DNA of 14,395 nucleotides from Ignavibacteria bacterium (GTDB taxonomy: Bacteria; Bacteroidota; Ignavibacteria; Ignavibacteriales; Ignavibacteriaceae). Position numbers and translations under genes: made by a program. Below are positions 7,337 to 14,395 of the stretch, piece after piece. The DNA lies in contig JAOTUT010000009.1 of assembly GCA_029863735.1 (NCBI GenBank), positions 1 through 14,395 of the forward strand, given 5' to 3'. The first letter of the stretch is position 1; each line of letters begins with the position of its first letter. Under the pieces are notes generated by a model that saw only the letters and a list, made by a program, of their open reading frames with translations, searched no databases and was not told where the DNA came from.

Positions 7337-9267
7337 TTTTTTAAAACATCCTGCAATGCCGGATGTAGTTGAAAACCGGGAAGGTCATTTAATATTTTCT
7401 TTAAATATATTTTTGCGCGATCTGTCCTACCAAACTTGACTTCATAAAATGCTCTATTGGAAAGCATCCTGCCGATAATATTTTCAATGTTTTCTATGTA
7501 GATATTTTTGTTAGAGGCTATCCTTACAGAAAAATCGGGATCTGGTGCGGGTATGTATTCATTTCCCTTAACAACTTTATAAAAGAATAAGTAAGGAACC
7601 AGAAAATAACCTTCCGGAAGTCTGAATTCTCCTCTTTTCATTTCCTGTTCAAACAGCTCCGGTGCAATGAAGTAATCTCTTTCGTTTACATTAGTTTTTA
7701 TAAGATTGCTCATTATGGTTTTGTATAAAGTCTCAAGCCTGTTAGGATCAAACTTTTCATCCCGTTCAAATGGCTGAAGTGCAACCTTAAACTGGTCAAT
7801 CTCATTATTGATACCTGCTAAAACTTTTGAGTCGTGATTGTTGATCTGATTATAATACCATGATCTCCTCAACAATTCTTTATCAATAACTGTAACGTCT
7901 GTTCTATAATCTTCCACAAACTGATAATAGTAAGACTCAGAAATAAAATAATCCCATTGATAACTAAAGATGATTGAATTTTCAGGAACGGTATTAAGAA
8001 CCACTTTGGTGTAGTCTTCAAATGTGTAAACACCGCTTTGATTAACTTTTATAAAATTGAAAAAAAGCTGAATGACTAAAACAATTGCTAACCCGATTAG
8101 TCCATAATTTTTAGGTAGGCTTTTCATTTCCAGAATTTTTAGTGCACCGAATGCAGCGAGGAAAGCGAGCATAACGAATGCAAGCAGGAAGTACGAATCA
8201 ATATCATGAATGTCATAATTAATAGAGTAAAGAACTGTAAACACAAAAGTAATAAGGATAAACAATCCAAGTTTTCTTGATTTGAACAACGAAACGAACA
8301 ATCCAATAGCTGCAAGTAGCAAACCGATAAAAAATTCAAACGGCAGAATGCTCCAAAAAAAACTGAATTGTTTTCCTGCTGAATCAAAAGAGGTGAAAAG
8401 CCAAACCTGGTATTGTCTACCGGTTACGTGACGGTAAATTCTTTCCCAATCAATGGGATTTCCCCAATTGATGATTGGATTTTGTGAAGCTCTCAGTGGC
8501 AGATAAGAATAAACAGCGACGAGAACAACAATGAAAAATAAAATCATCAACACCAGTCTCACAAAGCTCGCAGTAGTAAATTTGTACCGCGAGAAATAAA
8601 GGTAAGCAGTTGCCGGTAGTATCATCAATGTAGTTAAATGATTTGTAAATCCAAGTGCCAAAAAAAATGCAAACATTAGCCAGTGAGTGAGTTTATCATT
8701 CTCAAATGAATTTACATAAGCCTTTAAAAGAAAAAGAATGATGAGTGTAATTAAAAGTAAGTGAAGCGAATAAACTTCCACCGAAGTGCTTTGGAACCAG
8801 AATGTTCTGCTGAATGCGAGAATTAACCCTCCGAATACTGCAGTGATCAATTTTATGTTTTCTGAAAGCTCTTCCTTGTTAACTACTTTTTCAATCTGAT
8901 ATTTGCCCTTTTTCTTTCCTTTTTTGGCTTCCTCTTTTTTTTGTGAAATTTTCTTCTTGAATACAGAAATATTATCCATACAATATTTTATTGTGTATGT
9001 AAACACACCAACTGCAGAACTGCAATATATTGCTGCCAGGATATTAAGCAGTAAAATTTTTGTAAATGGAAGTGGAATTAATGAAAATAAATAACCTAGC
9101 ATTGTGAATAGCGGGTAACCTGTTGGATGTGCGATGCCAAGTGTTGCCTGAACAGCAGCAAGTTCGCCTGAATCGATCTGCACAACAGAAGGTGCAAGCG
9201 TGAACAGGTAAATAATGAATATAAAAAGTGCTGTTACAAAGTAAAAATATTTTTTGGCTAAAATCAT
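7333..9267 (-). CDS. DUF2723 integral membrane protein (predicted GT-C-like glycosyltransferase)
   Basis: This 644-residue protein has about a dozen membrane segments in the first 430 residues and a soluble C-terminal region of about 210. After the first helix comes the DUF2723 signature: LAPSVVQIDSGEL with D32 and E35, then LGIAHPTGYPLF (43-54). These fit the first extracytoplasmic loop of GT-C glycosyltransferases, where an acidic residue is catalytic. VEVYSLH (163-169) and TNHLT (208-212) are further family motifs. Eukaryotic TMEM260, an O-mannosyltransferase, is a known relative; the bacterial acceptor and donor are unknown. A lysine-rich stretch (104-130) forms an unusual loop between helices. 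The ATG at 9267 lies 3 nt after the glnE stop, so the gene is cotranscribed with glnE. No Shine-Dalgarno sequence is seen. The stop overlaps that of the convergent DUF4837 gene at TTAA (7333-7336). Confidence 0.82.
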   Translation of the reverse strand: MILAKKYFYFVTALFIFIIYLFTLAPSVVQIDSGELAAVQATLGIAHPTGYPLFTMLGYLFSLIPLPFTKILLLNILAAIYCSSAVGVFTYTIKYCMDNISVFKKKISQKKEEAKKGKKKGKYQIEKVVNKEELSENIKLITAVFGGLILAFSRTFWFQSTSVEVYSLHLLLITLIILFLLKAYVNSFENDKLTHWLMFAFFLALGFTNHLTTLMILPATAYLYFSRYKFTTASFVRLVLMILFFIVVLVAVYSYLPLRASQNPIINWGNPIDWERIYRHVTGRQYQVWLFTSFDSAGKQFSFFWSILPFEFFIGLLLAAIGLFVSLFKSRKLGLFILITFVFTVLYSINYDIHDIDSYFLLAFVMLAFLAAFGALKILEMKSLPKNYGLIGLAIVLVIQLFFNFIKVNQSGVYTFEDYTKVVLNTVPENSIIFSYQWDYFISESYYYQFVEDYRTDVTVIDKELLRRSWYYNQINNHDSKVLAGINNEIDQFKVALQPFERDEKFDPNRLETLYKTIMSNLIKTNVNERDYFIAPELFEQEMKRGEFRLPEGYFLVPYLFFYKVVKGNEYIPAPDPDFSVRIASNKNIYIENIENIIGRMLSNRAFYEVKFGRTDRAKIYLKKILNDLPGFQLHPALQDVLKN

Positions 9268-9270
9268 TTT

Positions 9271-12060
9271 TTATTTTTTCTGGATGATTGCTGAGAAACT
9301 TTCTCTGTTAAATTGAAGAACAGTATTCAGTTTATTCTTTAACGAGGATCCGCTTTTAAAGTCAAGGAATCCTACAAGCTTGTCAAATCTTTTATCTTCA
9401 GCAGATATTTTTGATGAGCTGCTGCTGAATGCAATCTGGTTAAAAACTTCTATTTTCTTTAAGAAAAGGTAATTATCTGCGAGTTCATTTAAAACTTTTT
9501 TATTTGATTTAAAATTCCTGAAAATTTCAGGAATTGATTTTCCAATAAGATTTTTTGGTTGTTTCTCTTCTGTAAGCAATAAATAGTGAGCAATGTATTC
9601 AATATCGCTCAAGCCTCCCGGGCTCTTTTTAAGATCAACTAAATTCATTTCCGCAGGGAAGCTGGAAAGTGATTTTGATCTCATCTCACTTATTCCTTTT
9701 GAAACTTCTTCTTTTTTCAGATGAGATATTCGATCGAGGAATGAATCAACAAGGCTGTTAAATAATTTTTTATTTCCGCAAATGAATCTTGCTTTTAACA
9801 GTGATTGCATTTCCCAAATACGGGCGCGCTTGTTTATGTATTCAATATATTTTTCAAAATCCCAGACTAACTGACTGCTTGCACCTTCCGGTCTTAATCT
9901 GCAATCAACACTGAAAGGGGAGAGTTCTTTCTTCAAACTTCCCAGCAGTTCCTGGAAATCCTTTTGAATATTTTGATACTTACTTGAATTCTTCACTGCA
10001 AAAATTAAATCCACATCCGATGCAAAAGACATCGCACCGGTTGCAGTGCTTCCAAGAACAATAATTAAATAATCGTTCTTCCATTTCTTCTTTTTACTAA
10101 TTTCTTCCGCCAATAACCGAATTTTTTCTATTACGGTGTTGCTCAAGATTTGTGAAGCTTCTTTCTGTTCCGTCAAATTGAGTGACAACTGAACAGCAAT
10201 TCTGAACAAAACATTTTTTAATCGAATCTTATTGAGTTCAACTTGTGTGGTATCGTTCAGAAATTCTCTGTTTAAAAATCTCTCCCTCAGAATTTTATCC
10301 TCAGCAAAGAGGTCTATTACCATCTGTGAATTTTCACAAAGAGTAAGAAAAATGGATAAAAAGTTATTATCGGTGAATTCGTTGTACCATATTGAAGGGA
10401 AGTCGGCTTGCTTAATTACGCGCACAAAATTGGAAAGACACAAGTCAGGGTCATCAGAGTTCAAAAGATATTCAAAAACATTTTGTTCGATTTTACTGAA
10501 AGCTTCGAGTGCGCTTTTATCAAACTTCCGGCTGACAGTCAATCCTTTCCCTTCTCTTAAAAATGAAATGTCATTCTGTGCTCGCTGAGAATTTTCAAAT
10601 TTAATTTGATTGAAAATTTTATTTTGGTCAGCAGCTTTTTTGCTCTCACCAACTATTGAATTATAAATAGCTCTAACCTGTTTTCTATTTTCTTTTATTT
10701 TCTCTTTGAACTCATTCAGATTTTTGAAACCGAGAAACAAACTCAGCTTTTCTGCTATTTCTCCGCTATCGGGAATTGTGTGTGTTTGTGTGTTGTTCAT
10801 TAGTTGAAGGAAATGCTCAATCCTTCTGTACAAAATGTAAGCATCCTGTAAAGTTTTAATTTCCTTTTTTGTGATAAGTTTTGCACGGTTAAGTTTTTCC
10901 AACGCAGAAAGAGTGTTGCCGGTTTTTATTGATTCCTCTTTCCCACCATTAAGGAGTTGCAATGCCTGAACAACAAACTCGATGTCTCTTATTCCACCGG
11001 GAATTAGTTTTATATTCGCATCCTCAATATCACGCTCAATAATTTTTCTAAGTTTTTTCATTTGCTCGAGCGGTGAAGCAAAATGTGAAGCTGGATAAAT
11101 AAACCGATCAATATATTTTGTGAATTGTGAATAGAGTTTTTCACTTCCAGCTGAAAATCCTGCTTTGATAAGCATTTGTCTTTCCCAGTCGCTGCCTCTA
11201 CTTTCGTAGTAATCAAGATATTCCTGAAGACTTCTGCACACAGATGAGCTTTTACCATCCGGTCGCAAACGTAAATCAATCCTGTATAAGTTCCCGGCTT
11301 CTGATGAAGTGCATTTCTCAAGAAAGAGTTGAATCGTCTCCGAAAGAATTTCGCTGTAGTATTTATTGCCAATTTTATTCTCTTCAGCATAAAAAATTAT
11401 GATGTCAATGTCGGAACTATAATTTAATTCACTGCCGCCAAGTTTGCCGAGTGAAATTATACAATAAGTTTGTTTGACTTTTTCGATTTTGTATTTATTC
11501 AGAATAAATTGGTAACAGCTTGCAAATAATTTTTCGGTTAGAGTATTTGCAAGTATCGAAAGCTCTACTGTAGTTTCTGCAACTTTTGTTTTGTTCCAAA
11601 TATCCTTCAGCCCTATTCTGAGGATTTCTCTTCTCTTCAAAGAGTTCAGTGCGTTAGTTTTTGCATCGAGTGAATTGTAACGGGAAATTCTTTCTTCAAC
11701 TTCCTCTCCAAAAGTTTTTTTATCCAGCTTTGAATTCATAACTGATGAATCAGTCATCCTGTAGAAGTACTCAGGGTTGATGACGAGTATATCGCTTAAA
11801 TAATTGCTGTTGGATGCAATGCTTACAAGCATCTCAACGTGATGAGGATAACGCAGACATTCGCTGAGAAAAAAGAATTTATCAAACATCCCGCTAATAA
11901 TTCTCAGCAGGTTTGATTCGGAGGTATGAGTGAAGTAGTGTTTCTTAATTTCTGATTCAAAAAGTTTCAGCAGCCGTTCAAAATCCTGCGGCGGAAGTGC
12001 ACCAGCTGAAAAGCCGGCAAGCTTGTTTATAAAATCATTTGTGAGTTTTATTAAGCGCAA
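9271..12060 (-). CDS. glnE: Bifunctional glutamine synthetase adenylyltransferase/adenylyl-removing enzyme
   Basis: This 929-residue cytosolic enzyme (E. coli GlnE has 946) adenylylates and deadenylylates glutamine synthetase in response to nitrogen status. Two tandem nucleotidyltransferase domains are visible. The N-terminal, adenylyl-removing one has LGKLGGSELNYSSDID with D217/D219 and the helical signature GGIRDIEF (355-362). The C-terminal, adenylyl-transferase one has LGSTATGAMSFASDVD with D682/D684 and GGLSDIEY (815-822). The second domain lacks the usual GKLGG but keeps the Gly-Ser and the catalytic D-x-D. The start is uncertain: TTG at 12058-12060 is the only plausible in-frame start after an upstream stop (TAA at 12067-12069), the first in-frame ATG lies about 56 codons in, and TTG lies inside a promoter-like TACCTTTG. 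No clear Shine-Dalgarno sequence is seen. The DUF2723 gene follows after 3 nt. Confidence 0.93.
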   Translation of the reverse strand: MRLIKLTNDFINKLAGFSAGALPPQDFERLLKLFESEIKKHYFTHTSESNLLRIISGMFDKFFFLSECLRYPHHVEMLVSIASNSNYLSDILVINPEYFYRMTDSSVMNSKLDKKTFGEEVEERISRYNSLDAKTNALNSLKRREILRIGLKDIWNKTKVAETTVELSILANTLTEKLFASCYQFILNKYKIEKVKQTYCIISLGKLGGSELNYSSDIDIIIFYAEENKIGNKYYSEILSETIQLFLEKCTSSEAGNLYRIDLRLRPDGKSSSVCRSLQEYLDYYESRGSDWERQMLIKAGFSAGSEKLYSQFTKYIDRFIYPASHFASPLEQMKKLRKIIERDIEDANIKLIPGGIRDIEFVVQALQLLNGGKEESIKTGNTLSALEKLNRAKLITKKEIKTLQDAYILYRRIEHFLQLMNNTQTHTIPDSGEIAEKLSLFLGFKNLNEFKEKIKENRKQVRAIYNSIVGESKKAADQNKIFNQIKFENSQRAQNDISFLREGKGLTVSRKFDKSALEAFSKIEQNVFEYLLNSDDPDLCLSNFVRVIKQADFPSIWYNEFTDNNFLSIFLTLCENSQMVIDLFAEDKILRERFLNREFLNDTTQVELNKIRLKNVLFRIAVQLSLNLTEQKEASQILSNTVIEKIRLLAEEISKKKKWKNDYLIIVLGSTATGAMSFASDVDLIFAVKNSSKYQNIQKDFQELLGSLKKELSPFSVDCRLRPEGASSQLVWDFEKYIEYINKRARIWEMQSLLKARFICGNKKLFNSLVDSFLDRISHLKKEEVSKGISEMRSKSLSSFPAEMNLVDLKKSPGGLSDIEYIAHYLLLTEEKQPKNLIGKSIPEIFRNFKSNKKVLNELADNYLFLKKIEVFNQIAFSSSSSKISAEDKRFDKLVGFLDFKSGSSLKNKLNTVLQFNRESFSAIIQKK

Positions 12061-12107
12061 AGGTACTTATTTCTTAAATTCAAATAATCAATTATTATTC
12101 AAATTTA
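12058..12107 (-). promoter_or_regulatory. Candidate promoter elements for glnE
   Basis: Read on the minus strand, two exact TAnnTTTG matches occur: TAAATTTG at 12107-12100 and TACCTTTG at 12065-12058. The second has a TTG 23 nt upstream but overlaps the proposed start codon. The first would give a leader of about 35 nt, but no TTG lies at the right distance before it. At least one may be real; the DNA is AT-rich, so chance matches are expected. Confidence 0.35.
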
Positions 12108-12207
12108 AGTATAAATAGGTTTGTTAGCACTTTTAATAGGAAGGAAGATTGTAGAATTTAGAACCCAACTCTTACAACTTTTTGCGGGTTAATTGTTTAA
12201 TCAATTG

Positions 12208-12834
12208 TTATTCTTTAATGAGATCAAGAGATGATAATTCATGAATGGAAAATAGATATGGATCTCCGTTTGATAGCCTATTATAAGTCCTAAGCATAAC
12301 CAACCCAATATTTACAGCAACAAAATCTTCTTCATATGAACTTTGCGGATTATAATATGTTCGCGTTCTGAACAAAATGCATTTGAATGTTCCACTTTGA
12401 ACCTCAACGGCAGTATCAACATTAATTACTTCCCAATCAATACTCGCTTCAAATATGTCCCCAACCTTGCAGGGATACTTATATTTCATAAATGGGATTA
12501 CATTAAAACTAAGCGTGTCGTCTAATACTGGTTTAACCCAATATCCATCATCTCGATTTATACACCAAAAACTATCTACACTGCTATTCTCAGTTGAAGT
12601 TAAAAACCATCTTTCATTATCTGCTACAGTGTCTTTTATAATTTTATTATGCCTATCATATTCTACAAACATAATCGAATCATTAGTAAAAACTGAGATA
12701 TGATAATTCCATACATTACCTAATTGGAGAGGTATAATTACATTTTCATTTATCCTTGGTTCATTAACGGTTATCTCTGAACAACCTATACAAACTAAAT
12801 TAAGTAGCATGAATAAAAATATTATATTCTTCAT
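12208..12834 (-). CDS. Putative lipoprotein of unknown function
   Basis: This 208-residue protein starts at the ATG at 12834. An ATG 39 nt upstream (12873) would add a polar stretch before the signal peptide and is less likely. The signal peptide MKNIIFLFMLLNLVCIGC has a hydrophobic core and a candidate lipidated C18; the -3 residue is Cys rather than Leu, so the lipobox is atypical. The mature part begins with IIPLQLGNVWNYH, a pattern (PL-x-x-GN-x-W-x-Y) that recurs in hypothetical extracytoplasmic proteins of Ignavibacteria-like genomes. It is followed by beta-strand-rich sequence with GTFKCILFRT and VNIGLVMLR segments typical of the same group. I recognise no named family or enzyme motif. 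It is transcribed alone: 147 nt separate its end from the glnE start, and secA diverges on the other side. Confidence 0.65.
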   Translation of the reverse strand: MKNIIFLFMLLNLVCIGCSEITVNEPRINENVIIPLQLGNVWNYHISVFTNDSIMFVEYDRHNKIIKDTVADNERWFLTSTENSSVDSFWCINRDDGYWVKPVLDDTLSFNVIPFMKYKYPCKVGDIFEASIDWEVINVDTAVEVQSGTFKCILFRTRTYYNPQSSYEEDFVAVNIGLVMLRTYNRLSNGDPYLFSIHELSSLDLIKE

Positions 12835-12930
12835 AATCTTAGCATTTGTTAATTGCCCACTTTTACATTCCAAACTTCCTCAATATTCCAAAAACATTCA
12901 ACAAAAATTTTTAGAAAAGATAACACTGAG

Positions 12931-12952
12931 ATTCCGGAACAGAGTCCGGAAT
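12931..12952 (-). repeat. Second copy of the dispersed hairpin (opposite orientation, truncated)
   Basis: ATTCCGGA (12931-12938), loop ACAGAG, TCCGGAAT (12945-12952) give eight perfect pairs. On the minus strand the sequence has the same layout as hairpin 1 of the element at 1384-1445 (TCAT, stem, CT-TGT loop, stem, C), with different but still paired stem bases. No second hairpin or closing GAC is seen here, so this copy looks decayed. It lies between the divergent lipoprotein and secA genes. A further imperfect hairpin (12961-12983, one bulge) follows; I cannot assign it. Confidence 0.5.
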
Positions 12953-13040
12953 GAAGAAACACTCATCACAGCCCTTTGTGAGTAAAATTTCTTAAATTGC
13001 ATCTCAATTGTTCAATAAGTATGTTAAAAGCACTTTAATA

Positions 13041-13046
13041 AAGGAG
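13041..13046 (+). promoter_or_regulatory. Ribosome binding site of secA
   Basis: AAGGAG lies 11 nt before the ATG at 13058. It is one of the clearer Shine-Dalgarno sequences in the window and decides between this start and the in-frame ATG at 13079. No convincing TAnnTTTG promoter element was found in the preceding 200 bases. Confidence 0.6.
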
Positions 13047-13057
13047 TTAGGCACTGG

Positions 13058-14395
13058 ATGTTAAATATTGTTAAGAAAATGTTCGGAGATAAGCACGAGA
13101 AAAGTCTTAAGCTTCTCTGGCCGGTAGTTGATGAAATAAACCAGGAATATGAAAAGCTGAAACAGCTTACGGATGATGAATTACGAGGTAAAACACAGGA
13201 ATTCAGAGATAAAGTAAACGAATTCACTGCAGAAACGAAAAAGCAGATTGATGAATTAAAGCAAAAGCTGCATGGTGATGAAGATTTTGATAGAGGTGCA
13301 GCATACGATGAGCTGGATGCATTAGAAGAAAAGTTAAATGAAGAATACGAAGAAGCATTAAATCGAATTCTGCCGGAAGCTTTTGCAGTTGTAAAATCCA
13401 CCTGTGAAAGATTGGTTGGCAAAAGCTGGACAATTGTTGGAACTAAAATTACCTGGGATATGGTGCCTTACGATGTTCAGCTAATTGGCGGAGTTGTTTT
13501 GCACCAGGGAAAAATTGCGGAGATGGCAACCGGTGAAGGTAAAACTCTGGTTGCAACTTTACCCGTTTATCTGAATGCTTTAACCGGAAGAGGTGTTCAT
13601 CTTGTAACTGTGAACGATTATCTTGCTCAACGTGACAGCGAGTGGATGGGTGAGATTTATAAATTTCACGGGCTTACTGTCGGCTGCATTCTCAACACGA
13701 TGGATCCCAGCCAAAGGAAAGAAATTTATAACCGTGATATAACTTTCGGAACGAACAATGAATTTGGTTTCGATTACTTGCGTGATAATATGGCAATTGA
13801 TAAAGATGGTCAGGTTCAGCGCGGACATAATTATGTAATCGTGGATGAAGTGGATTCGGTTTTAGTTGATGAAGCAAGAACTCCGCTTATTATTTCCGGT
13901 CCCGTTGATGTTGACGATCATAAATTTAATGAGATGAAACCAAGGATTGAAAGAATTTACAGGAAGCAGAAAAATTATGTCGCGAATATTTTACAGGAAG
14001 CAGAAAAAATAATTGAAGAAAGTGGCGCTACTCCCGAAGCTGGTGTTCAGATTTTCAGAGCTTACAGGGGATTACCGAAGAGCAACAAGCTTGCAAAAAT
14101 TTTAAGCGAAGCATCCAACAAAAAACTTATGCAGGAAACAGAGATGGAGTTTCTTCGCGAAAAAGCTAAAAATATGCACATAATTGATGATGAACTTTAT
14201 TTTGTTATTGATGAAAAAAATAACAGCATTGACTTAACCGAAAAAGGTCGCGAAGAGCTTGCACAAGGCAGCGGAATGGAAAAAGAATTCTTTGTGCTTC
14301 CTGATCTTGGTACAGAAATAAGCAAGTTTGAAAATGAGCCCAACCTGAGCGACCAGGAAAAAATCAAGAAAAAAGATATGCTCTACTCTCACTAT
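13058..14395 (+). CDS. secA: Preprotein translocase ATPase SecA (3' truncated by window end)
   Basis: SecA is the motor that pushes unfolded preproteins through SecYEG. The first 446 codons are present and the frame is still open at the window end. [17 protein letters not shown] is a typical SecA N-terminus. Residues about 40-110 form a charged helical insertion longer than in E. coli Sec[20 protein letters not shown] sequence (here [16 protein letters not shown]) precedes the nucleotide-binding site ATGEGKT (157-163). [31 protein letters not shown] and the Walker B DEVDS (263-267) follow. The insertions and the later [16 protein letters not shown] segment match the long SecA of Bacteroidota, which has over 1000 residues, so less than half is present here. 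The start is supported by AAGGAG at 13041-13046. The gene diverges from the lipoprotein gene and appears to have its own promoter. Confidence 0.96.
   Translation, partial: MLNIVKKMFGDKHEKSLKLLWPVVDEINQEYEKLKQLTDDELRGKTQEFRDKVNEFTAETKKQIDELKQKLHGDEDFDRGAAYDELDALEEKLNEEYEEALNRILPEAFAVVKSTCERLVGKSWTIVGTKITWDMVPYDVQLIGGVVLHQGKIAEMATGEGKTLVATLPVYLNALTGRGVHLVTVNDYLAQRDSEWMGEIYKFHGLTVGCILNTMDPSQRKEIYNRDITFGTNNEFGFDYLRDNMAIDKDGQVQRGHNYVIVDEVDSVLVDEARTPLIISGPVDVDDHKFNEMKPRIERIYRKQKNYVANILQEAEKIIEESGATPEAGVQIFRAYRGLPKSNKLAKILSEASNKKLMQETEMEFLREKAKNMHIIDDELYFVIDEKNNSIDLTEKGREELAQGSGMEKEFFVLPDLGTEISKFENEPNLSDQEKIKKKDMLYSHY
13956..14008 (+). repeat. 19-bp direct repeat within secA, out of phase
   Basis: TTTACAGGAAGCAGAAAAA occurs at 13956-13974 and again at 13990-14008, offset by 34 nt. 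The offset is not a multiple of three, so the copies are read in different frames (YRKQKN and LQEAEK). Both peptides fit the expected SecA helix, so no frameshift is indicated. Confidence 0.7.

Noticed and set aside
7337..7366. Bidirectional terminator at the convergent gene ends
   Set aside because: The stem has only six pairs and on the minus strand is followed by TTT and then A6, which is not an intrinsic terminator tail.
12155..12207. Possible terminator of the lipoprotein gene (AATTG/CAATT and AACCC/GGGTT pairings)
   Set aside because: The stems have only five pairs, one with a 20-plus base loop, and no T-run follows on the minus strand.
12985..13030. Possible secA promoter (TTG, 16 nt, TAAGTATG)
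   Set aside because: The -7 match has a mismatch in TTTG and the spacing is just below the usual range; nothing else supports it.
1..14395. Defence island, prophage, CRISPR array or other novel multi-gene system
   Set aside because: Every gene but two is a recognised core or family member; there are no repeat arrays, integrases, transposases or toxin-antitoxin pairs.

Overview
The window is an AT-rich stretch of bacterial chromosome dominated by housekeeping genes. It most likely comes from the Bacteroidota/Chlorobi (FCB) superphylum, and an Ignavibacteria-like organism fits best. Four things support this. The first gene ends in a type IX secretion (T9SS) sorting domain with the SLEQNYPNPFNPST signature. 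There is a DUF4837 lipoprotein and a DUF2723 membrane glycosyltransferase, both typical of this group. SecA carries the Bacteroidota-type insertions. The greA promoter matches the Bacteroidota-type -33 TTG / -7 TAnnTTTG consensus. The phylum call is inference; no rRNA gene is present.

Layout, left to right. Positions 3-770 (+) hold the C-terminal part of a secreted M1-family metallopeptidase with a T9SS tail. A promoter and a strong hairpin with a T-run (779-853) separate it from greA (873-1349, +). Positions 1350-1574 hold a double-hairpin dispersed repeat and a weak promoter candidate. From 1575 to 7336 (+) five tightly packed genes form an apparent operon: tilS, hpt, ftsH, a SEC59/DGK1-type CTP-dependent lipid kinase, and a DUF4837 lipoprotein. 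Spacings are -4, +8, -14 and +3 nt. Convergent to it, and overlapping its last stop codon by 4 nt, is a minus-strand pair transcribed from about 12060 down to 7333: glnE followed by a DUF2723 integral membrane protein. Positions 12208-12834 (-) encode an unassigned lipoprotein. A second, oppositely oriented copy of the dispersed hairpin lies at 12931-12952, in the gap before secA (13058 to the window end, +, truncated at the right edge).

The genes cover core functions: transcript rescue (GreA), decoding of AUA (TilS), purine salvage (Hpt), membrane protein quality control (FtsH), lipid phosphorylation (SEC59-like), control of nitrogen assimilation (GlnE) and protein export (SecA). The tilS-hpt-ftsH order is the same as in Bacillus-type genomes, which suggests an old or repeatedly favoured arrangement. 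No gene-free stretch exceeds about 225 bases.

I found no CRISPR array, tRNA or rRNA gene, transposase, phage gene or defence system, and I do not think the window hides a large undescribed system. The observations most worth checking are the hairpin in the greA leader (compare the E. coli GraL leader transcript), the compensatory changes between the two dispersed hairpins, the glnE start conflict, and a 19-bp out-of-phase direct repeat inside secA.
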